Shown: one piece after another, positions 24,332-32,224 of the stretch
How the letters are laid out: every line of letters begins with the position of its first letter
Position numbering within the stretch: position 1 is the stretch's first letter
Source: GCA-2401735 sp051252095
Lineage (GTDB): Bacteria; Pseudomonadota; Gammaproteobacteria; Burkholderiales; Methylophilaceae
Reading direction: 5' to 3'
Length of the DNA stretch: 47,546 nt
NCBI GenBank assembly: GCA_051252095.1
Contig: JBPOFK010000019.1
Coordinates: 1 to 47,546, forward strand
Program-made: the position numbers and the translations under genes
Notes under the pieces: generated by a model
The model's input: only the letters and a program-made list of their open reading frames with translations
The model's database searches: none
Told to the model about the DNA's origin: nothing

Positions 24332-25409
24332 CTTCTGAGAATGCCTCATCTATCATATCATCGTCTACATAATCATCACCCCAATCTTCATCATCTTCGC
24401 CAATGTACAATCCATTTTCATCGGTAGAGAGATTAAATGCTGGCTCCTGTGTTGGCATATCTGCCATCCGCATTGTCTCAAGCAGCGACTTCATATCATC
24501 TGCCAACTCTATCTGCCATTCCACCAACTCATTCGTCACAGGGTGCTGTAAACCCAGTTTAATCGCATGCAAAGCTTGTCGATTAAAGCCAGCGACTGCT
24601 TCATACAAATCCTCACCCATCATCTTATGGGGAACAATGTTGCCGATACCATACAACGGGTCCCCGACCAGCGGGGCTTTTAGGTGCTGCATGTGCACGC
24701 GTATTTGATGTGTTCGTCCTGTTTCCAAACGACAGCGCACATATGTGTTCGTACCAAACCGTTCTAATATTTCATAATGTGTAATGGCTGGCTTACCTGT
24801 CCTTAATACTGCCATTTTAGTTCTTGCATGCGGATGCCTCCCAATCGGTTGATCCACTTTACCATTACGCCACATCTGACCCCAAACAATCGCTCGGTAC
24901 TCGCGCTTTACTGTTCGCGCTTGTAGCTGTCGCACTAAGCTTGTTTGTGCTTCAAGTGTTTTAGCAACAACCAATAAACCACTTGTATCTTTATCCAGCC
25001 GATGCACAATGCCACATCGTGGAATATCCGCTAATTTTGCATCATGAAATAATAAAGCATTTAATAAAGTGCCTCCCCAATTCCCTGCAGCTGGATGCAC
25101 GACCAAACCAGCTGGTTTATTAACCACCATCAATACATCGTCTTCGTAAACAATATCAAGTGGGATGTTTTCTGGTTTAAAAGCGTTCTCTTGTAAATTA
25201 GGTGGAGGGTCCATTGCTACAGACTCACCGCCCCAAACCTTAGTTTTCGCTGTAGTATTTTCATTATTTAATGTAATCAAACCTTCTTTAATCCAAGCTT
25301 GTAGCCGACTGCGCGAATGTTCTGGAAACATGTGTTGCAAAGCTAAATCTAAACGCTGCCCACCTAGGTGATCAGGGATAAGAAATGTTCTAATCGTATC
25401 TTGTGTCAT
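24324..25409 (-). CDS. rluD: 23S rRNA pseudouridine synthase RluD
   Basis: RluD makes pseudouridines in helix 69 of 23S rRNA. The protein has an N-terminal S4 domain (GQRLDLALQHMFPEHSRSRLQAWIKEGLI), the catalytic motif CGIVHRLDKDTSGLLVVAK with the active-site Asp (about residues 143-161), and the family signature GRTHQIRVHMQHLKAPLVGDPLYG. After about residue 320 there is an acidic C-terminal tail (repeated Asp/Glu, ending FSEDD) beyond the typical end of the enzyme. A TTG-started frame begins at 25415; ATG 25409 is preferred. It diverges from bamD with a 65-bp gap once the likely bamD start is used. Confidence 0.95.
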   Translation of the reverse strand: MTQDTIRTFLIPDHLGGQRLDLALQHMFPEHSRSRLQAWIKEGLITLNNENTTAKTKVWGGESVAMDPPPNLQENAFKPENIPLDIVYEDDVLMVVNKPAGLVVHPAAGNWGGTLLNALLFHDAKLADIPRCGIVHRLDKDTSGLLVVAKTLEAQTSLVRQLQARTVKREYRAIVWGQMWRNGKVDQPIGRHPHARTKMAVLRTGKPAITHYEILERFGTNTYVRCRLETGRTHQIRVHMQHLKAPLVGDPLYGIGNIVPHKMMGEDLYEAVAGFNRQALHAIKLGLQHPVTNELVEWQIELADDMKSLLETMRMADMPTQEPAFNLSTDENGLYIGEDDEDWGDDYVDDDMIDEAFSEDD

Positions 25410-25440
25410 TATCAAATACTTAATTTTTGAATGCTTCAGT

Positions 25441-25446
25441 TATAAT
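25441..25446 (+). promoter_or_regulatory. Candidate bamD -10 box
   Basis: A perfect TATAAT lies in the rluD-bamD divergent gap. The -35 region at 17 bp spacing (ACTTAA, 25418-25423) is weak. A start near 25453 places the GTG at 25475 about 22 nt downstream and excludes the upstream in-frame ATGs as translation starts. Confidence 0.4.
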
Positions 25447-25474
25447 AATGCAATATTTTTTGGCATATCTACTC

Positions 25475-26299
25475 GTGAAACGTATTTTACCGCTTATTCA
25501 AACTTTATTTTTGGCTTTATTTTTAACCAGCTTTCTTAATGGCTGCGCAATTTTTGGCGATCCATCTGAGCTGGATGACACCAAAGGCTGGCAAGCAGAT
25601 AGAATTTATGAAGCTGGTGCTCTAAAAATGGAAGAAAGCAACTATGATGAAGCACTGCGCTATTTCCAAATTTTAGAGTCGCGCTTTCCGCATGGCGTAT
25701 ATGCAACACAAGCACAGCTTGAAATTATTTATGCCTACTATAAAAAACAAGACCCTGTATCGACCATTGCAGCAGCAGACCGCTTTATCAAGCTCCACCC
25801 AAATCATAAAAATGTAGATTATGCTTACTACTTAAAAGGGTTAGCCACTTTTAATGAGCGCGGCATGTTTGAAAAACTTACACGGCAACAAATTAATGAT
25901 CGCGACCCAAAAGCCTTAAAACTTTCTTTTGCCGCACTAAAAGAGCTCATAGAACGTTATCCGAATAGTCGTTATGTTAAAGATGCTACCTTGCGTATGG
26001 TCTACATCGTCAATACCTTGGCGCAGCATGAAATGCATGTTGCTCGCTATTACATGAATCGAAAAGCGTATCTAGCTGCGCTTAACCGCGCTAAATATGT
26101 GATTGAATATTATCCAAAATCAACTGCTGTTGAAGAAGCATTAATGACAATGATCAGTGCTTATGATTATATGGAACTAACTGATTTAAAAGAAGATAGT
26201 TTACGCATACTCAAAAAGAACTACCCAGATAACCCACTGATCACAGGTAAGGTTGTCCAAGAAGAACGCGCTTGGTGGAAGTTTTGGGATATCTTATAA
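25475..26299 (+). CDS. bamD: Outer membrane assembly lipoprotein BamD
   Basis: BamD is the essential lipoprotein of the BAM complex that inserts outer-membrane beta-barrels. From GTG 25475 the product (274 aa) has a compact lipoprotein signal: basic KR start, hydrophobic core, and lipobox FLNGC with Cys24. Five TPR-like helical repeats follow (YEAGALKMEESNYDEALRYFQILESRFP begins near residue 40, then AADRFIKLHPNHKNVDYAYYLKGLA and IERYPNSRYVKDA). In-frame ATGs exist upstream (25448 and others), but the TATAAT at 25441 argues against them. Position opposite rluD is typical. It is convergent with the unknown gene ending at 26319. Confidence 0.93.
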   Translation: MKRILPLIQTLFLALFLTSFLNGCAIFGDPSELDDTKGWQADRIYEAGALKMEESNYDEALRYFQILESRFPHGVYATQAQLEIIYAYYKKQDPVSTIAAADRFIKLHPNHKNVDYAYYLKGLATFNERGMFEKLTRQQINDRDPKALKLSFAALKELIERYPNSRYVKDATLRMVYIVNTLAQHEMHVARYYMNRKAYLAALNRAKYVIEYYPKSTAVEEALMTMISAYDYMELTDLKEDSLRILKKNYPDNPLITGKVVQEERAWWKFWDIL

Positions 26300-26308
26300 T
26301 GAGATAAA

Positions 26309-26330
26309 CAACCTGCCACTATGCAGGTTG
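26309..26330. terminator. Hairpin between bamD and the 26319 gene
   Basis: CAACCTGC (26309-26316) pairs with GCAGGTTG (26323-26330) around six bases. It overlaps the stop region of the minus-strand gene and lacks a U-run on the plus strand, so it is at best a weak bidirectional terminator between the convergent genes. Confidence 0.4.
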
Positions 26331-26981
26331 GGCACCCTGAATATCATTCGGTTTCGCTTCTTCAAGCCAAATATAGTAAAACTCTCTCACTGCTGACAAG
26401 AACCCTTGTTTGATATCTTCAAGGTTGAATAAAGGCAACGTGACATCTACAGCCATTCGATAAGCCATACTGTGTTCAACAGGAATATCTCTTAAACGAA
26501 GCAACATGATTTTGATTAACTTGATTTTTTCTTGTCGTGTAGTATCTGACATGTTTTGTTGTTGTAAATTAAGCGTGTAGTCACGGATTAATTTGTTTTC
26601 TTGCGCACTGAACGACTCATCAGTATTTAAAGCATCAATTTCCAGCCATGTTAATGACGCTGGTAAAGATTTGAACTTTGCAGAATCTAAATCAAAGCCA
26701 TACGTTTGGCTGATTCTAGCGATTGACTTGATATCTCCCATCCAAAATGGGTAGAACTCTCTCGCATAATTCAGCTGCTGCTGGCGGTCGATGTTGTCTT
26801 CGATTTTAATGATTGTTTGCAGTGCACTCGCATAATTAGAACGATTTGCTTGCCCATCCAATAAGGTAATCAATTTTCCAACAAACTTAGTGCGTATGTC
26901 TAATGCTTCACCTTTGACACCTTTGGTTTCTAAAAACTTGGTGTAGGCACTAACCGCTTCCTGTGTTTTTTTCTGTTCCAT
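26319..26981 (-). CDS. Uncharacterised protein, paralogue of the 47125 gene
   Basis: This 220-aa protein has no recognised family. It is mostly helical, without a signal peptide or membrane segment. The N-terminal half clearly resembles the partial gene at 47125-47546: both have AYxKFLxxKG near the start, a (T/S)KF segment, and a highly similar AREFYPFWMGDIKSIA (here) versus AREYFPFWMNDIKAIA. The C-terminal half carries LRLRDIPVEHSMAYRMAVDVTLPLFNLEDIKQGFLSAVREFYYIWLEE. It lies 89 bp after der in the same direction but has a good promoter of its own at 27013-27040. A two-copy family restricted to this lineage is my inference; the function is unknown. Confidence 0.82.
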   Translation of the reverse strand: MEQKKTQEAVSAYTKFLETKGVKGEALDIRTKFVGKLITLLDGQANRSNYASALQTIIKIEDNIDRQQQLNYAREFYPFWMGDIKSIARISQTYGFDLDSAKFKSLPASLTWLEIDALNTDESFSAQENKLIRDYTLNLQQQNMSDTTRQEKIKLIKIMLLRLRDIPVEHSMAYRMAVDVTLPLFNLEDIKQGFLSAVREFYYIWLEEAKPNDIQGAQPA

Positions 26982-27012
26982 ATTATCTATAGCCCCATAT
27001 CATTAAAATAAA

Positions 27013-27040
27013 ACTATACGAACAGACTAATCCAGTTCAA
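27013..27040 (-). promoter_or_regulatory. Candidate promoter for the 26981 gene
   Basis: On the minus strand TTGAAC (27040-27035), a 16-bp spacer and TATAGT (27018-27013, 5 of 6 consensus) lie between der and the unknown gene. Transcription would start near 27006, about 25 nt before its ATG, so the gene can be expressed separately from der. Confidence 0.5.
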
Positions 27041-27070
27041 TCTAGAAGTAAACTAGCGGCGCATATTTAG

Positions 27071-28504
27071 TTACCGCTTTTTAGTTTCTTGTGCTTTTTT
27101 TGCACGCAATTCATTACGTCTAGCCGTTTTACGGCGACGTATCGTCACGATGCCTTCCCCAGCTTTTTTCTTATTTTCCGCATCAGCATATGGATTATCG
27201 CCCTGTTTAAACTGTACTCTAAGCGGCGTGCCAACAAGCTGAAACGTCTTGCGAAAGATTCCTTCAAGAAATCGCTTATAACTTTCTTTGACGCCGCTGA
27301 TATGACTGCCATGCACAACAACAATAGGAGGATTAACACCACCTTGGTGCGCATAGCGTAATTTAGGCCGAATACCTTTGCTAATTGGCGGCTGGTGTTG
27401 ACTAACGGCATCTGAAAGCACACGTGTCAACTGTGGGGTAGGTAACTTCTTAAAGGCTGCTTTAAATGCACCATCAATTGATGCAAACAACTCAGGTAAC
27501 CCTTTTTTACGTAAAGCAGAAATGTAGTGGAATTTTGCAAAATCTAAAAATATGAGCTTACGATCAATTTCTTTTTTAATCCAATCTCTTTCGTCTTCTT
27601 TCAAGCCATCCCATTTGTTAATAGCAACAACCAAAGCGCGCCCAGCATCCAGAATATAGGCTGCAACATGCGCATCTTGCTCAGTAATGCCTTCCTGCGC
27701 ATCTACAACAAGAACAGCAACGTTGGCATCTTCAATCGCTTGCATGGTTTTAACCACAGAGAATTTTTCGATTGCTTCAAATACGCGGCCTCTTTTTCGT
27801 ACCCCAGCTGTATCTATAATGGTATAGCGGCTACCATCGCGCTCAAGCTCGGCATAGATTGAGTCGCGTGTGGTGCCAGCTTCATCAAAAGCAATCATCC
27901 TATCTTCACCTAGCATAGCATTAACCAGTGTGGATTTACCAACATTTGGTCGGCCAACAATCGCAATTTTAGGATGTTTATTTTGATCTGGAATGCTATC
28001 AGTGTTAGATTGCAGGAGATTTTCTAATGCTATCTCGACTAGGTCTTTAACGCCCTCTCCATGCGCAGATGAAATAGATAAAGGATCACCCAAGCCAAGC
28101 GCATAAAAATCGGCACTCACAATCGCCTTTTGCATGCCTTCAGTTTTATTAACCACTAGCAATACTGGACGCTGTGATTTTCTAAGCTTGTCTGCAATAG
28201 TGTACTCTTGTGGTGTCAATCCTGCACGACCATCCACTAAAAATAACACAACATCTGCTTCATCAATAGCTAATAACGTTTGACGGGCCATTTCCTTCAG
28301 TATGCCCGTTTCAGCTGTAGGCTCAAACCCGCCTGTATCAATGACTAAATATGGTTGGCTAGCGCCAAGGCCTCGCCCATAATGTCTATCTCTAGTTAAA
28401 CCTGGATAATCTGCGACAAGCGCATCTCTGCTTTTAGTAAGCCGATTAAATAACGTGGATTTGCCAACATTTGGTCGGCCAACGAGTACAATAGTAGGTA
28501 GCAT
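27071..28504 (-). CDS. der: Ribosome biogenesis GTPase Der (EngA)
   Basis: Der is an essential GTPase with two tandem G domains that acts in 50S subunit assembly. Both P-loops are GRPNVGKST (residues 9-17 and about 183-191); G3 motifs DTGG and DTAG and G4 motifs NKTE and NKWD are visible, followed by the KH-like C-terminal domain (LRYAHQGGVNPPIVVVHGSHISGVKESYKRFLE) and a basic tail. The 477-aa length is normal. Its ATG overlaps the bamB stop by one base (TAATG), coupling the two. The conserved neighbours hfq-hflX that normally follow are instead about 9.5 kb further on. Confidence 0.97.
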   Translation of the reverse strand: MLPTIVLVGRPNVGKSTLFNRLTKSRDALVADYPGLTRDRHYGRGLGASQPYLVIDTGGFEPTAETGILKEMARQTLLAIDEADVVLFLVDGRAGLTPQEYTIADKLRKSQRPVLLVVNKTEGMQKAIVSADFYALGLGDPLSISSAHGEGVKDLVEIALENLLQSNTDSIPDQNKHPKIAIVGRPNVGKSTLVNAMLGEDRMIAFDEAGTTRDSIYAELERDGSRYTIIDTAGVRKRGRVFEAIEKFSVVKTMQAIEDANVAVLVVDAQEGITEQDAHVAAYILDAGRALVVAINKWDGLKEDERDWIKKEIDRKLIFLDFAKFHYISALRKKGLPELFASIDGAFKAAFKKLPTPQLTRVLSDAVSQHQPPISKGIRPKLRYAHQGGVNPPIVVVHGSHISGVKESYKRFLEGIFRKTFQLVGTPLRVQFKQGDNPYADAENKKKAGEGIVTIRRRKTARRNELRAKKAQETKKR

Positions 28505-29889
28505 TATTCTGCTCTGGGCAATGTGATACCTGGCCCACCACTTTCTCGTGACCCAGGTAACAAGACTGAGTCTTGCTCAAAAAGGATACTTTTTTGATTT
28601 TGGTCTTCATCTTCATCAGCAACTGAATTTGTCTCAGCCTCAATGGTGTCTTCTTCTGCTTTAGCGCGCGAGTCTTGTTTCTTCACTGACAGAGCACTTG
28701 ATGTCAATTGACTATCTAAGCTGACTGCATATAAACCGCCGCCTCGAGTTGCGGCAATCAATTGCGATGAAGATTTGCCTTTGGTCATTGACATCACTGC
28801 TTCATCATCAACTTTGATACGTGCCGCAAACTGACCACTTTCAATGTCTAAAAAATGCAAATAGCCTTCCAAATCTCCTACAACAACATATCCTTTGAGA
28901 ACGAGTGGCGTGGTTAATCTTCGATTCAATAAATCGCCCTGTCTCCAGTATGTTCTGCCAGTGTCATCACTAAGCGAATATACTGAGCCTAATGCGTGTG
29001 AGACATAAATTTTACTACCTTCATGCGCAATGCCACTGTAACTAGAGATTTCTCTATTCCATAACACCTTGCCGCTCAAACGATCAATAGCGGCGATACG
29101 GCCTTGGTATGCAACAGCATACACAACAGGACCTGAGACTACAGGTAAGCTTGTAATGTCTGCAATACGTTCGATCTCAGTCACACCTTTAGGAATAGCA
29201 ACAGTTGCTTCCCACAACAACTTACCATTGTCCGCTCTAATAGCAACCATTTTGCCGCCAGAGAAACCTGCGTAAACAGCGCCGCCATCCACAATAACTC
29301 CGGCTGTACTTCTTAAACTTAATGCAGGTACTTTACGCTCGTAAACCCACTTAGTACTTCCATCGATTGCGTCCAGTCCATATATATGGTTATCGCCAGA
29401 ACGCACAATCACGAGACTATCTGCATAGCGTGGTGCACTTAATATTTCGCTTGATAGCTGCACACTCCAAACTAACTTCCCGTTGAAGTCATAGGCCATT
29501 ACATGGCCTCTGTTGGTTCCTACCATCACCAACCCGCCGCCTACACCAACACCACCACTAATCGCTTCTTCTACATCAATACGCCAAGCCTGACGGGCGT
29601 TTTCAATATCCCACTTTCCAAGCTCACCTTCCGAATTAGCCGCATAGACTGCACCAGCTTCAACTGCTGGCGTAAAATCATAACGATCAGTTTCACCTAC
29701 TTGAGTCGACCAATCGCGCTTCACATTAAGTGTTGGCGTAATTTCTTCTAATTCAGCGGGTGGGTTCGGTGGTTCACGACCAAATACCCTATCTGCCACA
29801 TCTAGCCTTAGCTCAGTCAAAAAACTACAGCCAGCTAGTAGCAATAGACTAGCGAATAGACAACTTCTCATTGCATTACGGTTTATCAT
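28504..29889 (-). CDS. bamB: Outer membrane assembly lipoprotein BamB
   Basis: BamB is the beta-propeller lipoprotein of the BAM complex. The N-terminus has a lipoprotein signal with LLLLAGC (lipidated Cys21). PQQ-like propeller repeats follow, e.g. AVYAANSEGELGKWDIENARQAWRID, NHIYGLDAIDGSTKWVYE, RIAAIDRLSGKVLWNREISSYSGIA. At 461 aa it is about 70 residues longer than E. coli BamB; the excess is a C-terminal acidic/Ser-rich tail (about residues 395-461, KAEEDTIEAE, DEDEDQNQ) with no propeller motif, likely disordered. It is 12 bp after the YfgM-like gene and overlaps der. Confidence 0.94.
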   Translation of the reverse strand: MINRNAMRSCLFASLLLLAGCSFLTELRLDVADRVFGREPPNPPAELEEITPTLNVKRDWSTQVGETDRYDFTPAVEAGAVYAANSEGELGKWDIENARQAWRIDVEEAISGGVGVGGGLVMVGTNRGHVMAYDFNGKLVWSVQLSSEILSAPRYADSLVIVRSGDNHIYGLDAIDGSTKWVYERKVPALSLRSTAGVIVDGGAVYAGFSGGKMVAIRADNGKLLWEATVAIPKGVTEIERIADITSLPVVSGPVVYAVAYQGRIAAIDRLSGKVLWNREISSYSGIAHEGSKIYVSHALGSVYSLSDDTGRTYWRQGDLLNRRLTTPLVLKGYVVVGDLEGYLHFLDIESGQFAARIKVDDEAVMSMTKGKSSSQLIAATRGGGLYAVSLDSQLTSSALSVKKQDSRAKAEEDTIEAETNSVADEDEDQNQKSILFEQDSVLLPGSRESGGPGITLPRAE

Positions 29890-29901
29890 GCGAAATCAGA
29901 C

Positions 29902-30525
29902 CTAACTGCCAAGCGCATCAAGTTTTTGTTGCGCAAATAAATACAATCGACTGTCACGTTCTAACTTTTCCAATGCTTTTGCATACGCTTGCTTGGCTTC
30001 TGTTGTTTTATCTTGTGCTAAATAAATATCTCCTAGAAGGTTCTCTTTTAAACCTACATAACCAGGATCAATCTCTTCAGACAGTATTTTTTCTGCACCA
30101 TCATAGTCTTTTTCACTGACCAACAATGTTGCCAGTTCTATACGAGCAATCGCCATGACCGCACTTTCTTGGGCATTTTCAATCGCCCACTCCAGTTGCG
30201 ATTTTGCACTGTTGATATCATCAGCTTGAAAACTGGTTTTTGCTAATAAAACAGCGGCACGTCCTGCATATGGCGTACTCGTATAATCATTCATCAGCTT
30301 TGCACCCTCTGACTTCACTAAATCAATTTTGCTATCCTGCTGTACTAGTTTTTGATATAAATCGGATGCTTCTACAGCCTTTCTGTATTGCATATATTGA
30401 TAGCCTTGCCATGCGGCATAAACAAGCACAGCAGCTAGTACAGCATTCACTGTCAGTTTGCCATATTTACTCCACCACACTTTAAACTCATCTAACTGCT
30501 CTTGATCTTCTAAATCTAACGCCAT
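29902..30525 (-). CDS. YfgM/ancillary SecYEG translocon subunit-like tetratricopeptide protein
   Basis: This 207-aa protein (DUF2133/TPR_21-like) has a short cytoplasmic start (LEDQEQLDEFKVWWSKYGKL), one transmembrane helix (about residues 25-42, VNAVLAAVLVYAAWQGYQYM) and a periplasmic TPR-like domain (AVLLAKTSFQADDINSAKSQLEWAI; LLGDIYLAQDKTTEAKQAYAKALE). This is the YfgM type, which associates with the SecYEG translocon and periplasmic chaperones. Its normal neighbours are hisS upstream and bamB downstream; here bamB is adjacent but hisS is separated by three inserted genes. ATG 30525 is clear. Confidence 0.9.
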   Translation of the reverse strand: MALDLEDQEQLDEFKVWWSKYGKLTVNAVLAAVLVYAAWQGYQYMQYRKAVEASDLYQKLVQQDSKIDLVKSEGAKLMNDYTSTPYAGRAAVLLAKTSFQADDINSAKSQLEWAIENAQESAVMAIARIELATLLVSEKDYDGAEKILSEEIDPGYVGLKENLLGDIYLAQDKTTEAKQAYAKALEKLERDSRLYLFAQQKLDALGS

Positions 30526-30567
30526 TTTTTATCCTAAGTACTGAACTCTAAAATTAATTACTCCAGT

Positions 30568-31377
30568 TTAATGTTGACCTGGAATCGCCTTTAATAACCC
30601 TTGTGTGTAGCTCTGCTGTGGCGCGTTGTATATCTCATCAACGTTGCCATGTTCGACTATTTTACCTTGATTCATCACGACAACCTCATCAGCGATATGT
30701 CTAACGACTCGCAAATCATGCGTAATAAACAAATAACTTAACTGCATCTCTTTTTGTAACGCTTTCAGCAACATTATGATTTGTGCTTGCACAGAAACAT
30801 CTAATGCAGAAACGGGCTCATCACACACGACAACTTCTGGCTCTAAAATCAAAGCTCTGGCAATACCAATACGTTGCCGCTGCCCACCCGAAAATTGATG
30901 CGGATATTTTTTTGCATCAGCCGCAGTCAAACCGACTCGCTCAAGCATATCATGTACTTTTTGTTGCTGCGCTTTTGCACTACCTAAACGATGAATGACT
31001 AACCCTTCACCAACAATCTCTCCAACACGCATCCGTGGATTTAACGATGCAAACGGGTCCTGAAAGACCATTTGCAAATTTCTCCGCTTACTACGCAGGA
31101 TGCTAGGCTCCAATTGCGTCAGCGATTGTCCATGAAATAAAACTTCGCCACTATCAAACGGCTGCAATTGTAACAGACAACGTGCTAAGGTTGACTTGCC
31201 GCTACCAGATTCACCGACCACAGCAAGTGTCACACCTTTTTTTAACGCAATACTAACATCATCAAGTGCTTTAACCGTTGTTTTACCAAAACCGAATTTT
31301 CCACTACGCTGCGTGTAATGCTTGACCAAATGGCGGGCTTCAAGGATGGTGCTTGATTGCTCTTTAATATCTGTCAT
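30568..31377 (-). CDS. Peptide-type ABC transporter ATPase, DppF/OppF-like
   Basis: This 269-aa ATPase of the oligopeptide/dipeptide/nickel family has Walker A GESGSGKST, the signature FSGGQRQRIGIARAL, Walker B VVVCDEPVSALD and switch His FITHDLRVV. The VFQDPFASLNPRMRVGEI Q-loop is characteristic. The family C-terminal extension is short (EIYNAPQQSYTQGLLKAIPG) and lacks the long Cys-rich [4Fe-4S] tail of full DppF. It is translationally coupled to the preceding DppD-like gene (TGATG overlap at 31377). No permease or solute-binding protein gene is in the window, so the transport substrate cannot be given. Its location inside the hisS-yfgM interval is unusual. Confidence 0.9.
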   Translation of the reverse strand: MTDIKEQSSTILEARHLVKHYTQRSGKFGFGKTTVKALDDVSIALKKGVTLAVVGESGSGKSTLARCLLQLQPFDSGEVLFHGQSLTQLEPSILRSKRRNLQMVFQDPFASLNPRMRVGEIVGEGLVIHRLGSAKAQQQKVHDMLERVGLTAADAKKYPHQFSGGQRQRIGIARALILEPEVVVCDEPVSALDVSVQAQIIMLLKALQKEMQLSYLFITHDLRVVRHIADEVVVMNQGKIVEHGNVDEIYNAPQQSYTQGLLKAIPGQH

Positions 31378-32210
31378 CAAGCAACCTTATCTTTATCTAG
31401 CCAAGCATAGTCGATTGGTTTTAATTGTTTTTTGCCCGCAGCATCAGGCACACAGGCTAGCAATGCTTTTGTATAAGGGTGCTGGGGATTGCTCAATACC
31501 TGCTGTTTCGTGCCTGCTTCAACGATTTCCCCTCTAAACATCACAATGACATCATCAGCAATATCAGAAACGACACCAAAATCATGTGTAATAAACAACA
31601 TGGCCATTTGCATGCGCTTTTTGAGTTCATCTAACAGAGTTAATATTTGCGCTTGCACGGTTACGTCTAGCGCTGTTGTCGGCTCATCGGCTATTAACAG
31701 TGCTGGTTCGCAAGCAATGCTCATCGCAACCATGACGCGTTGACGTTGCCCTCCTGAAAGTTCATCAGGATAACTATCAGCTCGGTCAATCGGAATACCT
31801 ACTTGTTCCAATAAGCTTTGGACTCTTAATTTTAACGCCAACCCTTTTAAGCCTAAGTGAGCAGTCAGTGATTCTCCAATTTGAAAACCTACTGTCAGGA
31901 CTGGGTTTAAAGACGTCATCGGTTCCTGAAAAATCATTCCAATCTGTGCGCCTCTGATTTTTTGCATCGCTTTGTTATCAAGCTCAGTTAAATCTACTCC
32001 ATTAAAATATACGCTGCCAGATGCAATTAATTGCTCCGCAAGAAGGCCCATGATGGTTAATGCTGTCAGGCTTTTGCCGCTACCTGACTCGCCTACGATA
32101 CAAGTCGTTTTACCAGAAGATAACTTAAAAGATGAATCTCTAACCAAAACCCTTGTTGGGTCTTTTTTAAGTGAAACATTTAAATGTTCTACGCTTAGAA
32201 TTTCAGTCAT
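31377..32210 (-). CDS. Peptide-type ABC transporter ATPase, DppD/OppD-like
   Basis: This 277-aa protein is the second ATPase of the pair. Walker A is GESGSGKSL, Q-loop IFQEPMTSLNPVLTVGFQ, signature LSGGQRQRVMVAMSIACEP, Walker B LLIADEPTTALDVTVQAQIL and switch FITHDFGVV. The C-terminal region (VEAGTKQQVLSNPQHPYTKALLACVPD) is the family's regulatory end; the cysteine pattern of a full Fe-S tail is not evident. It follows the SIMPL gene by 14 bp and overlaps the DppF-like gene. Since the partner membrane components are absent nearby, this is either part of a split operon or an accessory pair borrowing another permease. Confidence 0.9.
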   Translation of the reverse strand: MTEILSVEHLNVSLKKDPTRVLVRDSSFKLSSGKTTCIVGESGSGKSLTALTIMGLLAEQLIASGSVYFNGVDLTELDNKAMQKIRGAQIGMIFQEPMTSLNPVLTVGFQIGESLTAHLGLKGLALKLRVQSLLEQVGIPIDRADSYPDELSGGQRQRVMVAMSIACEPALLIADEPTTALDVTVQAQILTLLDELKKRMQMAMLFITHDFGVVSDIADDVIVMFRGEIVEAGTKQQVLSNPQHPYTKALLACVPDAAGKKQLKPIDYAWLDKDKVA

Positions 32211-32224
32211 GGCATATTTGCAGG

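Noticed and set aside
26309..26330. Strong intrinsic terminator after bamD
   Set aside because: The 8-bp stem is real but is followed by GGCACCC rather than a U-run.
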